DNA from: Hyphomicrobiales bacterium
GTDB lineage: Bacteria > Pseudomonadota > Alphaproteobacteria > Rhizobiales > NORP267
Reading direction: 5' to 3'
Assembly: GCA_021775855.1 (NCBI GenBank)
Contig: JAJFGZ010000059.1
Coordinates: 1 to 64,000 of the forward strand
DNA: 64,000 bases
Below the pieces are notes generated by a model. The model worked only from the letters and a program-made list of their open reading frames with translations, was not told the DNA's origin and ran no database searches. Positions 51,474-60,323 of this stretch are shown piece by piece. How positions within the stretch are numbered: position 1 is the stretch's first letter; the number at the start of each line of letters is the position of its first letter. The position numbers and the translations under genes are program-made.

Positions 51474-52685
51474 CTATTCGGCTGGGTGACTGATTTCGCC
51501 GCGCTGCCAAACAAATTCTCTGCCGGGTGCGGGGGTTGAGGGCACGAACATGGCCAAAATGAACGATATGACCGCCATGCCTGCGCCGCACAGGAACACG
51601 AGCGCCGGGCTCCATAGCCAGATCAAGCCGAACACGACTGGGATGAAAACGGCCGCGATATGGTTGATCGAGAAGGCCACGCCCGCCGTCGGGGCGATAT
51701 CGGCCGGGTCGGCGATTTTCTGGAAGTAGGTTTTCATGGCGATCGCCATGGCGAAGAAAACATGATCAAGAATATACAACGCCATCGCGATCCAGGCATT
51801 GTCGACAAAGGCGTAGGCCGTAAAGATGATCACCAGGCCGATATATTCGACACCGAGTGCGCGGCGCTCTCCCCATCTGCCAATCAGCCAGCCGATCATG
51901 GGAGCCAGGAACATGTTCAGAACCATGTTGGCCAGAAACAGCAGGGACATGGCGGCGACCGATAGGCCGAATTTCTCGACCATGAGGAAACCCGCGAAGA
52001 CGAAGAATATCTGTCGGCGCGCGCCGCTCATGAATGTGAGCGCGTAATAAAGCCAATAGCGTTTTCTGAAAACCAGTTTGCGGCGTTGTTCGACTTTGCT
52101 CGTGAATTGCGGGAAGACGATTATAAGGGCAATCGCGACAACAACTGCCAGCCCGCCGCCTATCAGGTAAATCGTTTCGAACCCGACCCCGGCCATTTCC
52201 CAAAGCACGTAGACCATTCCGTAGCCCAGGACCGCCGCGAATGACCCGATTCCGATGATCTTCCCCATCGAATGAGCGGCCTTGTCTTTTTCGAGCCATT
52301 GTAGTGACAGGGACTGGTGCACGGTTTCGTAATAATGGAAGCCAGTCGACATAAGTAATGTCGTGATCCAGAAGCCGGTAAATGTCGGGAAAAAGCCTGT
52401 CAGCGCGGTGCCAACTCCGAGAATGATCAGGGCGAGCAGCCCAAAAAACTGTTCCTTGAAGAGCAGAAGCGCGAAAACAATAGTAAAGGCCAGAAAGCCG
52501 GGGATTTCACGGATGGATTGAAGAATTCCCATATCCGCGCCGGAGAAATTCACCGCTTCGACGGCGAAATTGTTGAGCAAAGCGCGCCATACGGAAAACG
52601 TCAGATGCATGGTTGCGGCCATGATCATCAGAAGTGCGATTGGTGAATTCCAGCCCGTGCTGGGGTGCGCCGCTTTCTTGTTCAT
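51474..52685 (-). CDS. MFS transporter
   Basis: About 12 hydrophobic segments, 403 aa; LFLANMVLNMFLAPMIGWLIGRWGERR. Confidence 0.85.
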   Translation of the reverse strand: MNKKAAHPSTGWNSPIALLMIMAATMHLTFSVWRALLNNFAVEAVNFSGADMGILQSIREIPGFLAFTIVFALLLFKEQFFGLLALIILGVGTALTGFFPTFTGFWITTLLMSTGFHYYETVHQSLSLQWLEKDKAAHSMGKIIGIGSFAAVLGYGMVYVLWEMAGVGFETIYLIGGGLAVVVAIALIIVFPQFTSKVEQRRKLVFRKRYWLYYALTFMSGARRQIFFVFAGFLMVEKFGLSVAAMSLLFLANMVLNMFLAPMIGWLIGRWGERRALGVEYIGLVIIFTAYAFVDNAWIAMALYILDHVFFAMAIAMKTYFQKIADPADIAPTAGVAFSINHIAAVFIPVVFGLIWLWSPALVFLCGAGMAVISFILAMFVPSTPAPGREFVWQRGEISHPAE

Positions 52686-52761
52686 GCCATTGGCGTATCA
52701 GCCGGATTGGGCGGGCGCAAACAGATTTCGTGGTTGACAGAATATGCGGCGTTGCCGGTAC

Positions 52762-53955
52762 TCAGGCGCTTTCCGCAAACCCGTTGAGGCGATTGCGCAG
52801 AGGTGTCGGCAGGTTTTCGTAAATGCTTTTCATACCTGGGCGGATCACTTTTAGATAAACCCCCATATGGGTTACGCCCCGCAGGGTCACTGGCAGAGCA
52901 TGGTCGCGGACGTCAACTTCGATATTTGACCATTCGTACTTATAGTGGTCAGCCGGGGCAAGCAGATCGTAGGTCTCGAAACCGCGCGCCATTAGCGCCT
53001 GGACAGCCTCTTCCATTAATAGTCTGCCCGGGCCGAATTTGCTGAACCATGGATTGTAAGTCCCGATATGAGCATAATAATGCTTTTTCCAGCCGAAACC
53101 TATCTCGACGGCAATCGGCTCGCGGTCAAGGTAGAGAACCGAGACGAGGCATTGGACAGGTTTTGGGCCACCCCGTGCCAATTGCAATACCAGGTCTTCG
53201 GCCGAGGCATTTACAAGCGTGCTGGTATACCCGTATTTCTTCAGCCATGTCTTCTTGAACAATAGTGCCTGTCGGGCGCATTGCTGGGCAACGATGCCAG
53301 GTTCAAACATCTCGAATTGCAGGCTTCCGATTTCTTGAAACCGCCGTCGGTACCGCGCCCGATCTTTTCTGTGTTTTCGTTTTGCAGAGGCGTCCAGGTC
53401 TTGCCAATTCTTGAACCGTGTTAAATCAATCGCGGGGGCCGATTGCGGGGCCGGGAGATTGTAGGCCTGGGCGTCAAGGAATGATGCGATTGCCGCATCG
53501 GCCCGCACTTTGCGCAAATAAAGGAGATCGATATCCGGCTGGGCGAGGAAAACTTTCCACGCTTCCACAATCCAGGCATCGCTTGCCGGATTTTGGGCGA
53601 CAATGATATCGCCATACTGGGTCAGCGGGGCTCCCAGCCAGTGGGCTTCGCGAACATTCAGGAACCCAGGTTCAGTTAGCGCCAGGGGCCAGATAAGTAC
53701 CAGTTGACCATCGTTCCAGCCTGTCAAAATCGTGATCGACCAAGGCGACTCTGGATCCGTTTTTTGGGCCGAACACCAATTCCAGCACCAGTCAAATGTT
53801 TGAAAAAGACTGGTTTTCCTTGATGCCGCGTTTTCCAAATCACGCCAATTGCGTTCGATATCACTCAGGTCGTCCAGAGACCGGAGAATACGAAATTTGA
53901 GTAGGGAGCCAGACGTACCGGTAGGCAAATCCGTGGGCATAGGGGACTTGCTCAT
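52762..53955 (-). CDS. GNAT/FemAB-like acetyltransferase (BcsL/CelD-type)
   Basis: LFQTFDWCWNWCSAQ..., KRKHRKDRARYRRRFQEIG, YYAHIGTYNPWFSKFGPGRLLMEEAVQALMARGFETYDLL. Confidence 0.82.
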   Translation of the reverse strand: MSKSPMPTDLPTGTSGSLLKFRILRSLDDLSDIERNWRDLENAASRKTSLFQTFDWCWNWCSAQKTDPESPWSITILTGWNDGQLVLIWPLALTEPGFLNVREAHWLGAPLTQYGDIIVAQNPASDAWIVEAWKVFLAQPDIDLLYLRKVRADAAIASFLDAQAYNLPAPQSAPAIDLTRFKNWQDLDASAKRKHRKDRARYRRRFQEIGSLQFEMFEPGIVAQQCARQALLFKKTWLKKYGYTSTLVNASAEDLVLQLARGGPKPVQCLVSVLYLDREPIAVEIGFGWKKHYYAHIGTYNPWFSKFGPGRLLMEEAVQALMARGFETYDLLAPADHYKYEWSNIEVDVRDHALPVTLRGVTHMGVYLKVIRPGMKSIYENLPTPLRNRLNGFAESA

Positions 53956-54136
53956 GTGAGGATCACCAGGATGTTCGAATATTATATTCGACGCTAATGG
54001 CAGAAGTTTAAGTTTTTACAAAAGAGAGCGAAAAATTTGAACCAGGTGATGGTGTTCGTTCGGACTTATTTTGTTCTTATTCCGTACCGAGTCATTCAGT
54101 ACACGGATTAAAAAGTTAAGACGAGAAAATTGCGCG

Positions 54137-55309
54137 TTAGCGCACGAGATTGCGCATGGCTTTGTCCAGTCCTTCGATGGTCAGGGGGTACATGCGGTCC
54201 TCGAAAACCTGACCGATCATTTTGATCGAAGGGGTGTATTGCCAAAATTTTTCAGGCACCGGATTTAACCAGGCACAATTCTCGTAGATCTCCGTTACAC
54301 GCTGCAGCCAGAGCGCACCGGGTTCCTGGTTCATATGTTCAACCGCGCCGCCGGGAACGGTGATCTCGTAGGGGCTCATGGAAGCGTCGCCGACAAAGAT
54401 TACCTTATAGTCCGAGCCATATCTGTGCAGGACATCCCAGGTGCTGGTGGTTTCCGTCCAGCGCCGCCGGTTGTCCTTCCAGACACCTTCATACAGGCAA
54501 TTGTGGAAGTAGAAATACTCCATGCTCTTGAATTCCGTGCGGGCAGCAGAAAACAGCTCCTCGCAAATCCTGATATGACCGTCCATCGATCCGCCCACAT
54601 CGAAGAAGAGCAGGACCTTGATCGCGTTGCGTCGCTCGGGGCGAAATTGCAGGTCGAGATAACCGCGATCCGCCGTGTGCTTGATTGTATTGTCCAGATC
54701 GAGTTCGTCGAGGGCGCCGTGGCGGGCGAATTTGCGCAGGCGGCGAAGCGCGACCTTGATATTCCGGGTGCCGAGTTCAACCGTATCGTCGAGATCCTTG
54801 TAGTCGCGCTTGTCCCAAACCTTGACCGCGCGGCCGTGGCGGCCCTTATCCTGTCCGATGCGAACGCCTTCGGGGTTGTAGCCATACGCGCCGAACGGTG
54901 AACGGCCGGCGGTTCCAATCCATTTGTTGCCGCCCTGGTGACGCTTTTCCTGTTCTTCGAGGCGCTTTTTCAGGGTCTCCATGAGCTTGTCCCAGCCCAT
55001 TGCCTCCAGCTCGGCTTTTTCCTCGTCTGACAGATATAGTTCGGCCATCTTGCGCAGCCATTCTTCGGGGATATCCTCGGCGATATCCTCGGGCATCAGG
55101 TCGAGCCCTTTGAATACGTGGCCGAAGACCTTGTCGAAGCGGTCCAGGTTGCGCTCGTCTTTCACCAGCGCCGAGCGGGACAGGTAATAAAAATTCTCGA
55201 CCCGGCGTTCAGCAACGTCGCTTTCCAGCGCTTCCATCAGGGTCAAGTATTCCCGCAGCGATACCGGCAGGCGGGCATTCTTCAGTTCCTGGAAAAATTC
55301 AACAAACAT
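54137..55309 (-). CDS. VWA-domain (CoxE-like) protein
   Basis: MFVEFFQELKNARLPVSLREYLTLMEAL...LLFFDVGGSMDGHIRICEELFSAARTEFKSMEYFYFHNCLYEGVW. Confidence 0.88.
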   Translation of the reverse strand: MFVEFFQELKNARLPVSLREYLTLMEALESDVAERRVENFYYLSRSALVKDERNLDRFDKVFGHVFKGLDLMPEDIAEDIPEEWLRKMAELYLSDEEKAELEAMGWDKLMETLKKRLEEQEKRHQGGNKWIGTAGRSPFGAYGYNPEGVRIGQDKGRHGRAVKVWDKRDYKDLDDTVELGTRNIKVALRRLRKFARHGALDELDLDNTIKHTADRGYLDLQFRPERRNAIKVLLFFDVGGSMDGHIRICEELFSAARTEFKSMEYFYFHNCLYEGVWKDNRRRWTETTSTWDVLHRYGSDYKVIFVGDASMSPYEITVPGGAVEHMNQEPGALWLQRVTEIYENCAWLNPVPEKFWQYTPSIKMIGQVFEDRMYPLTIEGLDKAMRNLVR

Positions 55310-55314
55310 TACGT

Positions 55315-56385
55315 CTATCCGGATTTTACAACTTCGCTCATCAAGTCCTTGATAGCCGGTGCGGGGAGGTGGCGAAAGGGCATAGGACGGCAAACTTCCA
55401 GCGCCGCCATGCCAATCCGTGATGTGAACAGGCCATTGAGGACACCTTCACCCAGGCGAGCCGATAATTTGGCCGCGACGCTGTGACCGAATACTTGCTG
55501 CAAAAGGTTGTCGCCGAGCGCTATCCCACCCGTCAGAGTGAGGTGGGTCAGGACCATCCGGGCAAGTTTCAGCATGCCGAGGGTACCGGGCCGTCCGCCA
55601 TAGAGAACCGCGAGCTTGCGCATTAAGGACAGGTTGGCGACCAGCACGAAGCCGATATCGATCAGGGCAGCCGGGCTGACGGCGGTGACGATGGAGACGC
55701 GTTTCGCAGCGCGCGCGATTTCGGCACGCGCCTGCAAATCCAGGTCTTTCATAAGGATCTGCTCCGCGACCTTCATAAGGTCGTCTGCGTCAAATATATC
55801 GGGTTCTGCATCCGCCAAGCGGGCCAATTGCCATTTACAGTCGTCGCGGCCGCGATAGAGGGCTTTTAACTTAACCAGCACGTCGCGGGCGGCGCGCTCA
55901 TTCTTGCTGCGTTCGGCCCGCGCGACCTCATCGCGGATGCGGCCAAGTTTTCGCAAACGGGCAAGCGACGTAATCTCCCGGGTCACAATCGCAATCAGCG
56001 CCAGTGCTGCGAGCGATGCCAGACCGAGAGCCAGCCAGCCCAACCAATCGGCGCGGGAAAACAGGTTTTCCACCAACGAGGCCGCGGCAAGTCCCGCAGC
56101 CATGGTGACCAGCGCTCCAATGCTCGAGAGCAATATCCCGCCCCATCGGCTGAACCCGCTTGTGAACCGCGCGGTTGCGCCGGGGGTGGACGTTGAAGGG
56201 GCGACAGCATTGGTGCCATCCGTGGTTTCTTCGTTTCCTTTGGTTTTCTTACGGCGCGTCTTATTTGCCGGCTCGGGCTCAACCGCGATCTCCAGATCCA
56301 AGTCCAGTGGCGTCGCCTCGGCAACGCGCAAGGCGGGATCATCGAGATCGAAGCTGGCCGGTTTTCTGCTGGTGCTGCAGGTCAT
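55315..56385 (-). CDS. YcjF/DUF697-family membrane protein
   Basis: Two TM segments near the N-terminus; C-terminal LTGGIALGDNLLQQVFGHSVAAKLSARLGEGVLNGLFTSRIGMAALEVCRPMPF; adjacent to ycjX. Confidence 0.85.
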   Translation of the reverse strand: MTCSTSRKPASFDLDDPALRVAEATPLDLDLEIAVEPEPANKTRRKKTKGNEETTDGTNAVAPSTSTPGATARFTSGFSRWGGILLSSIGALVTMAAGLAAASLVENLFSRADWLGWLALGLASLAALALIAIVTREITSLARLRKLGRIRDEVARAERSKNERAARDVLVKLKALYRGRDDCKWQLARLADAEPDIFDADDLMKVAEQILMKDLDLQARAEIARAAKRVSIVTAVSPAALIDIGFVLVANLSLMRKLAVLYGGRPGTLGMLKLARMVLTHLTLTGGIALGDNLLQQVFGHSVAAKLSARLGEGVLNGLFTSRIGMAALEVCRPMPFRHLPAPAIKDLMSEVVKSG

Positions 56386-56397
56386 GAAAATTGCTCG

Positions 56398-57855
56398 CTA
56401 TTGAAGCCGGTCGCCGATGAGAAAATTGATCGCCCGATCGAGCCGGATATGCGGAAGGATGGCCCTCCCGCCTGGCCCCTTGTTGGGTTTTGGCGGCCGG
56501 AAGCGCACGAACCGGACAGGGTTCTGTCCGGCCTTTGGTGTTGCAGCATCAAACAGGCTTTCTGGATCGTCTGGCAGGTCGCCGGGAAAAATCGCAGTAT
56601 CCTTCTTACCGTCAAACGCACTGCGGCCGATTTTTTCCCCGTCCACCGGGGTGCCGGTCACCAGCCCGAGGTCCATGCCTTCTTGGTGGACGCTCGCCTC
56701 GCGTGTTGCGCGGATCCCCGAGAGCGCAATTGCATCCACGTGCGCGCCGGCGAGTTCGGCGCGTTCCATGGCCTGTTCGGTCAGGCGCATGGCGACGGCT
56801 TCAAGTTGGTCATGGTTGTCATGGTGCAGGTGATCGGCCTTCGTGGCGGCAATGAGGATGCGCTCGACCCGGTGCGCGAGGATAGAGGACAACCAGTTAT
56901 TTGCTCCGGTCCGGAAGCATTTCAGGATATCGGCCAGCGCCGTTTCCAGGTCCTGCACGGCGTCGGTCCCGGCGTTCAGAGCCGCTAGGGCGTCGACCAG
57001 AATGATTTGCCGATCGAGGCGGGCAAAATGATCACGGAAAAACGGTTTGACGACGACGGATTTATAACTTTCGAAGCGCCGTTCCATCATCCCGGCAAGG
57101 GACTCGCGGGGATAGATTGTCCCCGCTACCAGACTTAACGGTGAAAATGTGAGGGCAGGGGACCCCTCCAGATCACCCGGCATCAGAAATCGCCCTGGCG
57201 GCAAGGCGCTAAGAGAGAGGCGTTCGTTGCGGCAACTCTGCAGATAGGCGGTGAATTGTTCCGCGTGATCCCGGGCGAGGGGCTCGTCGGCCTTGGCCGC
57301 GGGGTCGGCCTTTTTCAATATTCTGTGCCACGATTTTGCCACCTGGGATCGGGGTGATTTGCGGCTCGCTTCGATCGTCTGCGCTGACCATTCGGCGTAG
57401 GTCAAATTGAGCAGCGGCAGATCCAGCAGCCATTCGCCGGGGTAATCGACAATGTCAAGGTTGAGTTTGCCACCCCGGACGTTGCGGTCCCAGAAACCGG
57501 TCGGCTCAAATTCGATTGTAAGTCGCAATTGGCTGATGCGCCGGGTGCTTTCGGGCCAGACACGCCGTTTCAGAATGTCCGTGATATGACGCTCATAGTC
57601 GAAGCGGGGCACGTCGTCATCGGGCTGGGGCCTGAGGTAAGCGCGTTTGAACCGGCCTTCGGTGACCACGTCAAAAAGCGGTAGTTTCCCGCCGGACACA
57701 AGGTTGTGGATCAATGAGGTAATGAAAACCGTTTTGCCCGCGCCCGACAGGCCGGTGACACCAAGCCGGATGGTCGGCTCAAAGGTTTCGCTGGCATAGG
57801 TCGCCAATCCCTCGACGGCGAAGCGAGTTTCGTCCCAGATGTCAGACAATTTCAC
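56398..57855 (-). CDS. YcjX family P-loop GTPase-like protein
   Basis: IRLGVTGLSGAGKTVFITSLIHNL, LDIVDYPGEWLLDLPLL. GTG start VKLSDIWDE. Confidence 0.9.
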   Translation of the reverse strand: MKLSDIWDETRFAVEGLATYASETFEPTIRLGVTGLSGAGKTVFITSLIHNLVSGGKLPLFDVVTEGRFKRAYLRPQPDDDVPRFDYERHITDILKRRVWPESTRRISQLRLTIEFEPTGFWDRNVRGGKLNLDIVDYPGEWLLDLPLLNLTYAEWSAQTIEASRKSPRSQVAKSWHRILKKADPAAKADEPLARDHAEQFTAYLQSCRNERLSLSALPPGRFLMPGDLEGSPALTFSPLSLVAGTIYPRESLAGMMERRFESYKSVVVKPFFRDHFARLDRQIILVDALAALNAGTDAVQDLETALADILKCFRTGANNWLSSILAHRVERILIAATKADHLHHDNHDQLEAVAMRLTEQAMERAELAGAHVDAIALSGIRATREASVHQEGMDLGLVTGTPVDGEKIGRSAFDGKKDTAIFPGDLPDDPESLFDAATPKAGQNPVRFVRFRPPKPNKGPGGRAILPHIRLDRAINFLIGDRLQ

Positions 57856-57925
57856 GCAACAGGTCTCCTGCCTCCCAGTTAGGGAGCCTGGAGAAATATG
57901 CAAGTTGTGGGGGTGGCTGTAAACG

Positions 57926-57955
57926 AAAAGAGCCCGGAGCGCGAAGCCCCGGGCC
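57926..57955 (-). terminator. Rho-independent terminator of small-peptide cassette 1
   Basis: Minus strand GCCCGGGGCTTCGCGCTCCGGGC followed by TCTTTTCGTTT. Confidence 0.8.
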
Positions 57956-57972
57956 GTCAGTTTACTGAACCA

Positions 57973-58149
57973 TTAAAGATTGTTTGTCAGTTGGGCGATT
58001 GGCAGCCGGCCATCAATCGATCCACCTGTCAGGGAGTTGACGAGCAGGTCGTTGGTGCCGGGAGACACCCGCCCCAATTCAGTGCTGGCAAAGGCTGCCG
58101 GCACAGAGAGTGCCAGCAGCGTTACCGTTGTGAGAAGGAGGTTTCTCAT
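57973..58149 (-). CDS. Small exported peptide B1 (58 aa)
   Basis: MRNLLLTTVTLLALSVPAAFASTELGRVSPGTNDLLVNSLTGGSIDGRLPIAQLTNNL. Sec signal and gap-free paralogue of B2. Confidence 0.8.
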   Translation of the reverse strand: MRNLLLTTVTLLALSVPAAFASTELGRVSPGTNDLLVNSLTGGSIDGRLPIAQLTNNL

Positions 58150-58191
58150 TTTTATCACCCGATTATTAGAGGGTTTTGTGGTTCGACAGAC

Positions 58192-58368
58192 CTAGAAGTT
58201 GTGGCCGTCGTTGGTCAGGAATGCATCACCAGCGGCAGGAACCGTTGACGTCATCTGATCAGTGATACCAAGGTCTTCGTTGACCTGATATCCGGTTTCG
58301 GCCTGTGCCGTGACGATGCCAGTTCCAAGTGCTGCGATAGCGGCGACTGCCATAAGGGTCTTTTTCAT
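58192..58368 (-). CDS. Small exported peptide A1 (58 aa); absent from the ORF track
   Basis: MKKTLMAVAAIAALGTGIVTAQAETGYQVNEDLGITDQMTSTVPAAGDAFLTNDGHNF. SD AAGGAGAA upstream; paralogue of A2. Confidence 0.82.
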   Translation of the reverse strand: MKKTLMAVAAIAALGTGIVTAQAETGYQVNEDLGITDQMTSTVPAAGDAFLTNDGHNF

Positions 58369-58384
58369 TTTAAATTCTCCTTAT

Positions 58385-58448
58385 GCCTCTGTTTGGCGAG
58401 GCGTTTTAAAAATTCGCGTCCGGTTGGTTCGCGTCTGGGTTAGAGATA
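58385..58448 (-). promoter_or_regulatory. Conserved leader of cassette 1 (hairpin plus 33-nt block)
   Basis: Hairpin arms GCCTC 58385-58389 / GAGGC 58398-58402. GCGTCCGGTTGGTTCGCGTCTGGGTTAGAGATA at 58416-58448 matches cassette 2 at 32/33. Confidence 0.7.
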
Positions 58449-58604
58449 GGGAAACGGAAATCAGAAAAAAGTACCTGTACTGATCATGTGAAACGACGTG
58501 AAAAATGCGTGATTTGGCGCGATGAATTGCGAGTTTCAGAGCACAAAAAAAGTGATCAATTGACGGTTTGTCGTGGGTTTCCGCCGACCCGCTGGTAACG
58601 CAGG

Positions 58605-58621
58605 ATCACTTTATTCGTGAT
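58605..58621. promoter_or_regulatory. Palindrome ATCAC-N7-GTGAT upstream of cassette 1
   Basis: ATCACTTTATTCGTGAT; the same architecture recurs at 59501-59517. Confidence 0.5.
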
Positions 58622-58810
58622 CACACCGTGTAGGCGATTTGGAAGGCGACCAGCGCAGCCGGAAAACGGCAGGATTTCTGATATCAGAAATGCGTGAGAT
58701 CGGTTTTCAAGATCCATGCTCGCGAATTTGTTCCAGAAAATTCGCGGCATTTGATGTCGACCCGAGATCCCAGCAGGGTCCGACAAGATGTACAAATGTT
58801 TTGGGAGCCT

Positions 58811-58848
58811 AAATAAGGAAAGGGCCCGGGATATAAATCCCGGACCCT
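58811..58848 (-). terminator. Rho-independent terminator of small-peptide cassette 2
   Basis: Minus strand GGGTCCGGGATTTATATCCCGGGCCC followed by TTTCCTTATTT. Confidence 0.8.
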
Positions 58849-58863
58849 AGGTACGACGCTCTT

Positions 58864-59040
58864 CTAGAGAGTGTGCGTCAACCGGAGAATTAGCGGACAA
58901 CCTGCGATCGGGGCGCCAGTCTGGGAGTTGACTAGGACGCGGTTAGTGATCGGGGTTGCCTGCCCTGTTTCGGTTCCGGCGAATGCTGCTGGCGCGGAGA
59001 GCGCCAGCAGGGTTACCAGAGTGAGGACTAGACTTTTCAT
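58864..59040 (-). CDS. Small exported peptide B2 (58 aa); absent from the ORF track
   Basis: MKSLVLTLVTLLALSAPAAFAGTETGQATPITNRVLVNSQTGAPIAGCPLILRLTHTL. SD GGAGGACATATT; aligns gap-free with B1. Confidence 0.8.
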   Translation of the reverse strand: MKSLVLTLVTLLALSAPAAFAGTETGQATPITNRVLVNSQTGAPIAGCPLILRLTHTL

Positions 59041-59080
59041 AATATGTCCTCCGCTGTTTGGGTTGTTCCTGGTGAACGAC

Positions 59081-59260
59081 CTAGTAGTTGTGGCCGTCGT
59101 TGGTCAGGAGGTTGTCGGGGTTGCCAGCGGAAGCAGTGGTTTCCAGCTGGGTCTTGAATGCAACGCTTTCGTTGGCGTTGTAACCGGTCTCGGCTTGTGC
59201 CGCGATGATGCCGGTGCCAAGAGCTGCAATAGCGGCGATTGCTGTGAGGGTCTTTTTCAT
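59081..59260 (-). CDS. Small exported peptide A2 (59 aa)
   Basis: MKKTLTAIAAIAALGTGIIAAQAETGYNANESVAFKTQLETTASAGNPDNLLTNDGHNY. SD AAAAGGAGAG upstream; paralogue of A1. Confidence 0.82.
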   Translation of the reverse strand: MKKTLTAIAAIAALGTGIIAAQAETGYNANESVAFKTQLETTASAGNPDNLLTNDGHNY

Positions 59261-59278
59261 TTTCTTCTCTCCTTTTGC

Positions 59279-59343
59279 GCCTCGGAAGGGTGAGGCGATC
59301 TCCAAATTTCGCGTCCGGTTGGTCCGCGTCTGGGTTAGAGATA
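59279..59343 (-). promoter_or_regulatory. Conserved leader of cassette 2 (hairpin plus 33-nt block)
   Basis: Hairpin arms GCCTC 59279-59283 / GAGGC 59292-59296. Conserved block 59311-59343. Confidence 0.7.
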
Positions 59344-59500
59344 GTCGGGAGAAACAAGGAAAAAAGAGGCTATCCTGTGCATGTGAGACAGTGTGAAAAC
59401 GACGTGATCGGGCGCGATGAAAAGCGAGTTTCAGGGCCCTGAAAAAGTGATCATTGGACGGATTGAAGAGCTATTCCGCCGGTTTTCCACTCACTGGGGA

Positions 59501-59517
59501 ATCACAATTTGCGTGAT
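59501..59517. promoter_or_regulatory. Palindrome ATCAC-N7-GTGAT upstream of cassette 2
   Basis: ATCACAATTTGCGTGAT, same spacer length and nearly the same distance to gene A as in cassette 1. Confidence 0.5.
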
Positions 59518-59545
59518 GACGCGCTGTTGGCGATCAGGTTCGCAA

Positions 59546-60313
59546 TCAGGAAAGCGCGGAAAAGTCCGGGTTTCTTTTTTCAATAAACGCCGAGAATGCT
59601 TCGCGCGCCTCTGGTGACGTGAGCTGCTGGCCAAATATTCTGGCCTCTTCGGCTATAATAGCGTCCATCCTGGCTTGTTCGCCCTTCAACATGCGTTTAG
59701 CCATACGCACGGCTTTGGGCGGCTTTGCGGTGAATTTGTCCGCAACCGTTTTGGCTTCCTCGTGGATTTTGCCGGATTTGACGGTTTTGCTGGCGATACC
59801 CAGTTCGACAGCGCGGGCGCCGGAAAATTCCTCTGCCAGCAAGGTCAGCTCGGCTGCCCGCGTATAGCCCAGAAGACGCGGCAGGAGGCGCGTCGAACCG
59901 GCTTCCGGTAACAGGGCGAGATTGATGAACGGGAATTGCAGGCGCGCATCCTCGGTGACCAGGACATAATCGCAATGCAGCAGCATAGTCGTGCCGACCC
60001 CTACGGAGACCCCTTCGATTGCTGCGACGATGGGAACTGTCGCGCGGGCAATCGCGGAAATAAACTGGAGCGCAGGGGCTGATTCATCGATGGGCGGTTT
60101 TGATAGGAAGTCGTTGACATCGTTGCCCGAGGTATAATTCCCGCCGGCACCGTGAAACAGGACCACGCGCACATCCAGGTCCTTTTCGGCGGCCGCCAGC
60201 GCCTCCGTCATGGCAGAGTACATTTTCAGGGTCAGGGCGTTTTTCTTATCCGGACGGTTGAACCGGATATCCAGAATATGCCCGTCGCGGGTGATGATCA
60301 CATCGTCTGACAT
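59546..60313 (-). CDS. Enoyl-CoA hydratase/isomerase family protein
   Basis: LFHGAGGNYTSGNDVNDFL, AAIEGVSVGVGTTMLLHCDYVLVTEDARLQFPFINLALLPEAGSTRLLPRLLG. Confidence 0.92.
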   Translation of the reverse strand: MSDDVIITRDGHILDIRFNRPDKKNALTLKMYSAMTEALAAAEKDLDVRVVLFHGAGGNYTSGNDVNDFLSKPPIDESAPALQFISAIARATVPIVAAIEGVSVGVGTTMLLHCDYVLVTEDARLQFPFINLALLPEAGSTRLLPRLLGYTRAAELTLLAEEFSGARAVELGIASKTVKSGKIHEEAKTVADKFTAKPPKAVRMAKRMLKGEQARMDAIIAEEARIFGQQLTSPEAREAFSAFIEKRNPDFSALS

Positions 60314-60323
60314 GTTGCATCCT

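Noticed and set aside
54550-54620. VWA MIDAS motif reads DVGGSM instead of DxSxS
   Set aside because: As far as I recall this is common in CoxE-type VWA proteins, so not treated as novel.
58556-58795. 79-aa minus-strand ORF between the two peptide cassettes
   Set aside because: No signal peptide, Shine-Dalgarno or similarity to the cassette genes; overlaps the candidate ATCAC-N7-GTGAT palindrome and upstream region of cassette 1.
59037-59357. 106-aa minus-strand ORF overlapping peptide A2 in another frame
   Set aside because: Out-of-frame with A2, which has a signal peptide, Shine-Dalgarno and a paralogue; this frame has none.
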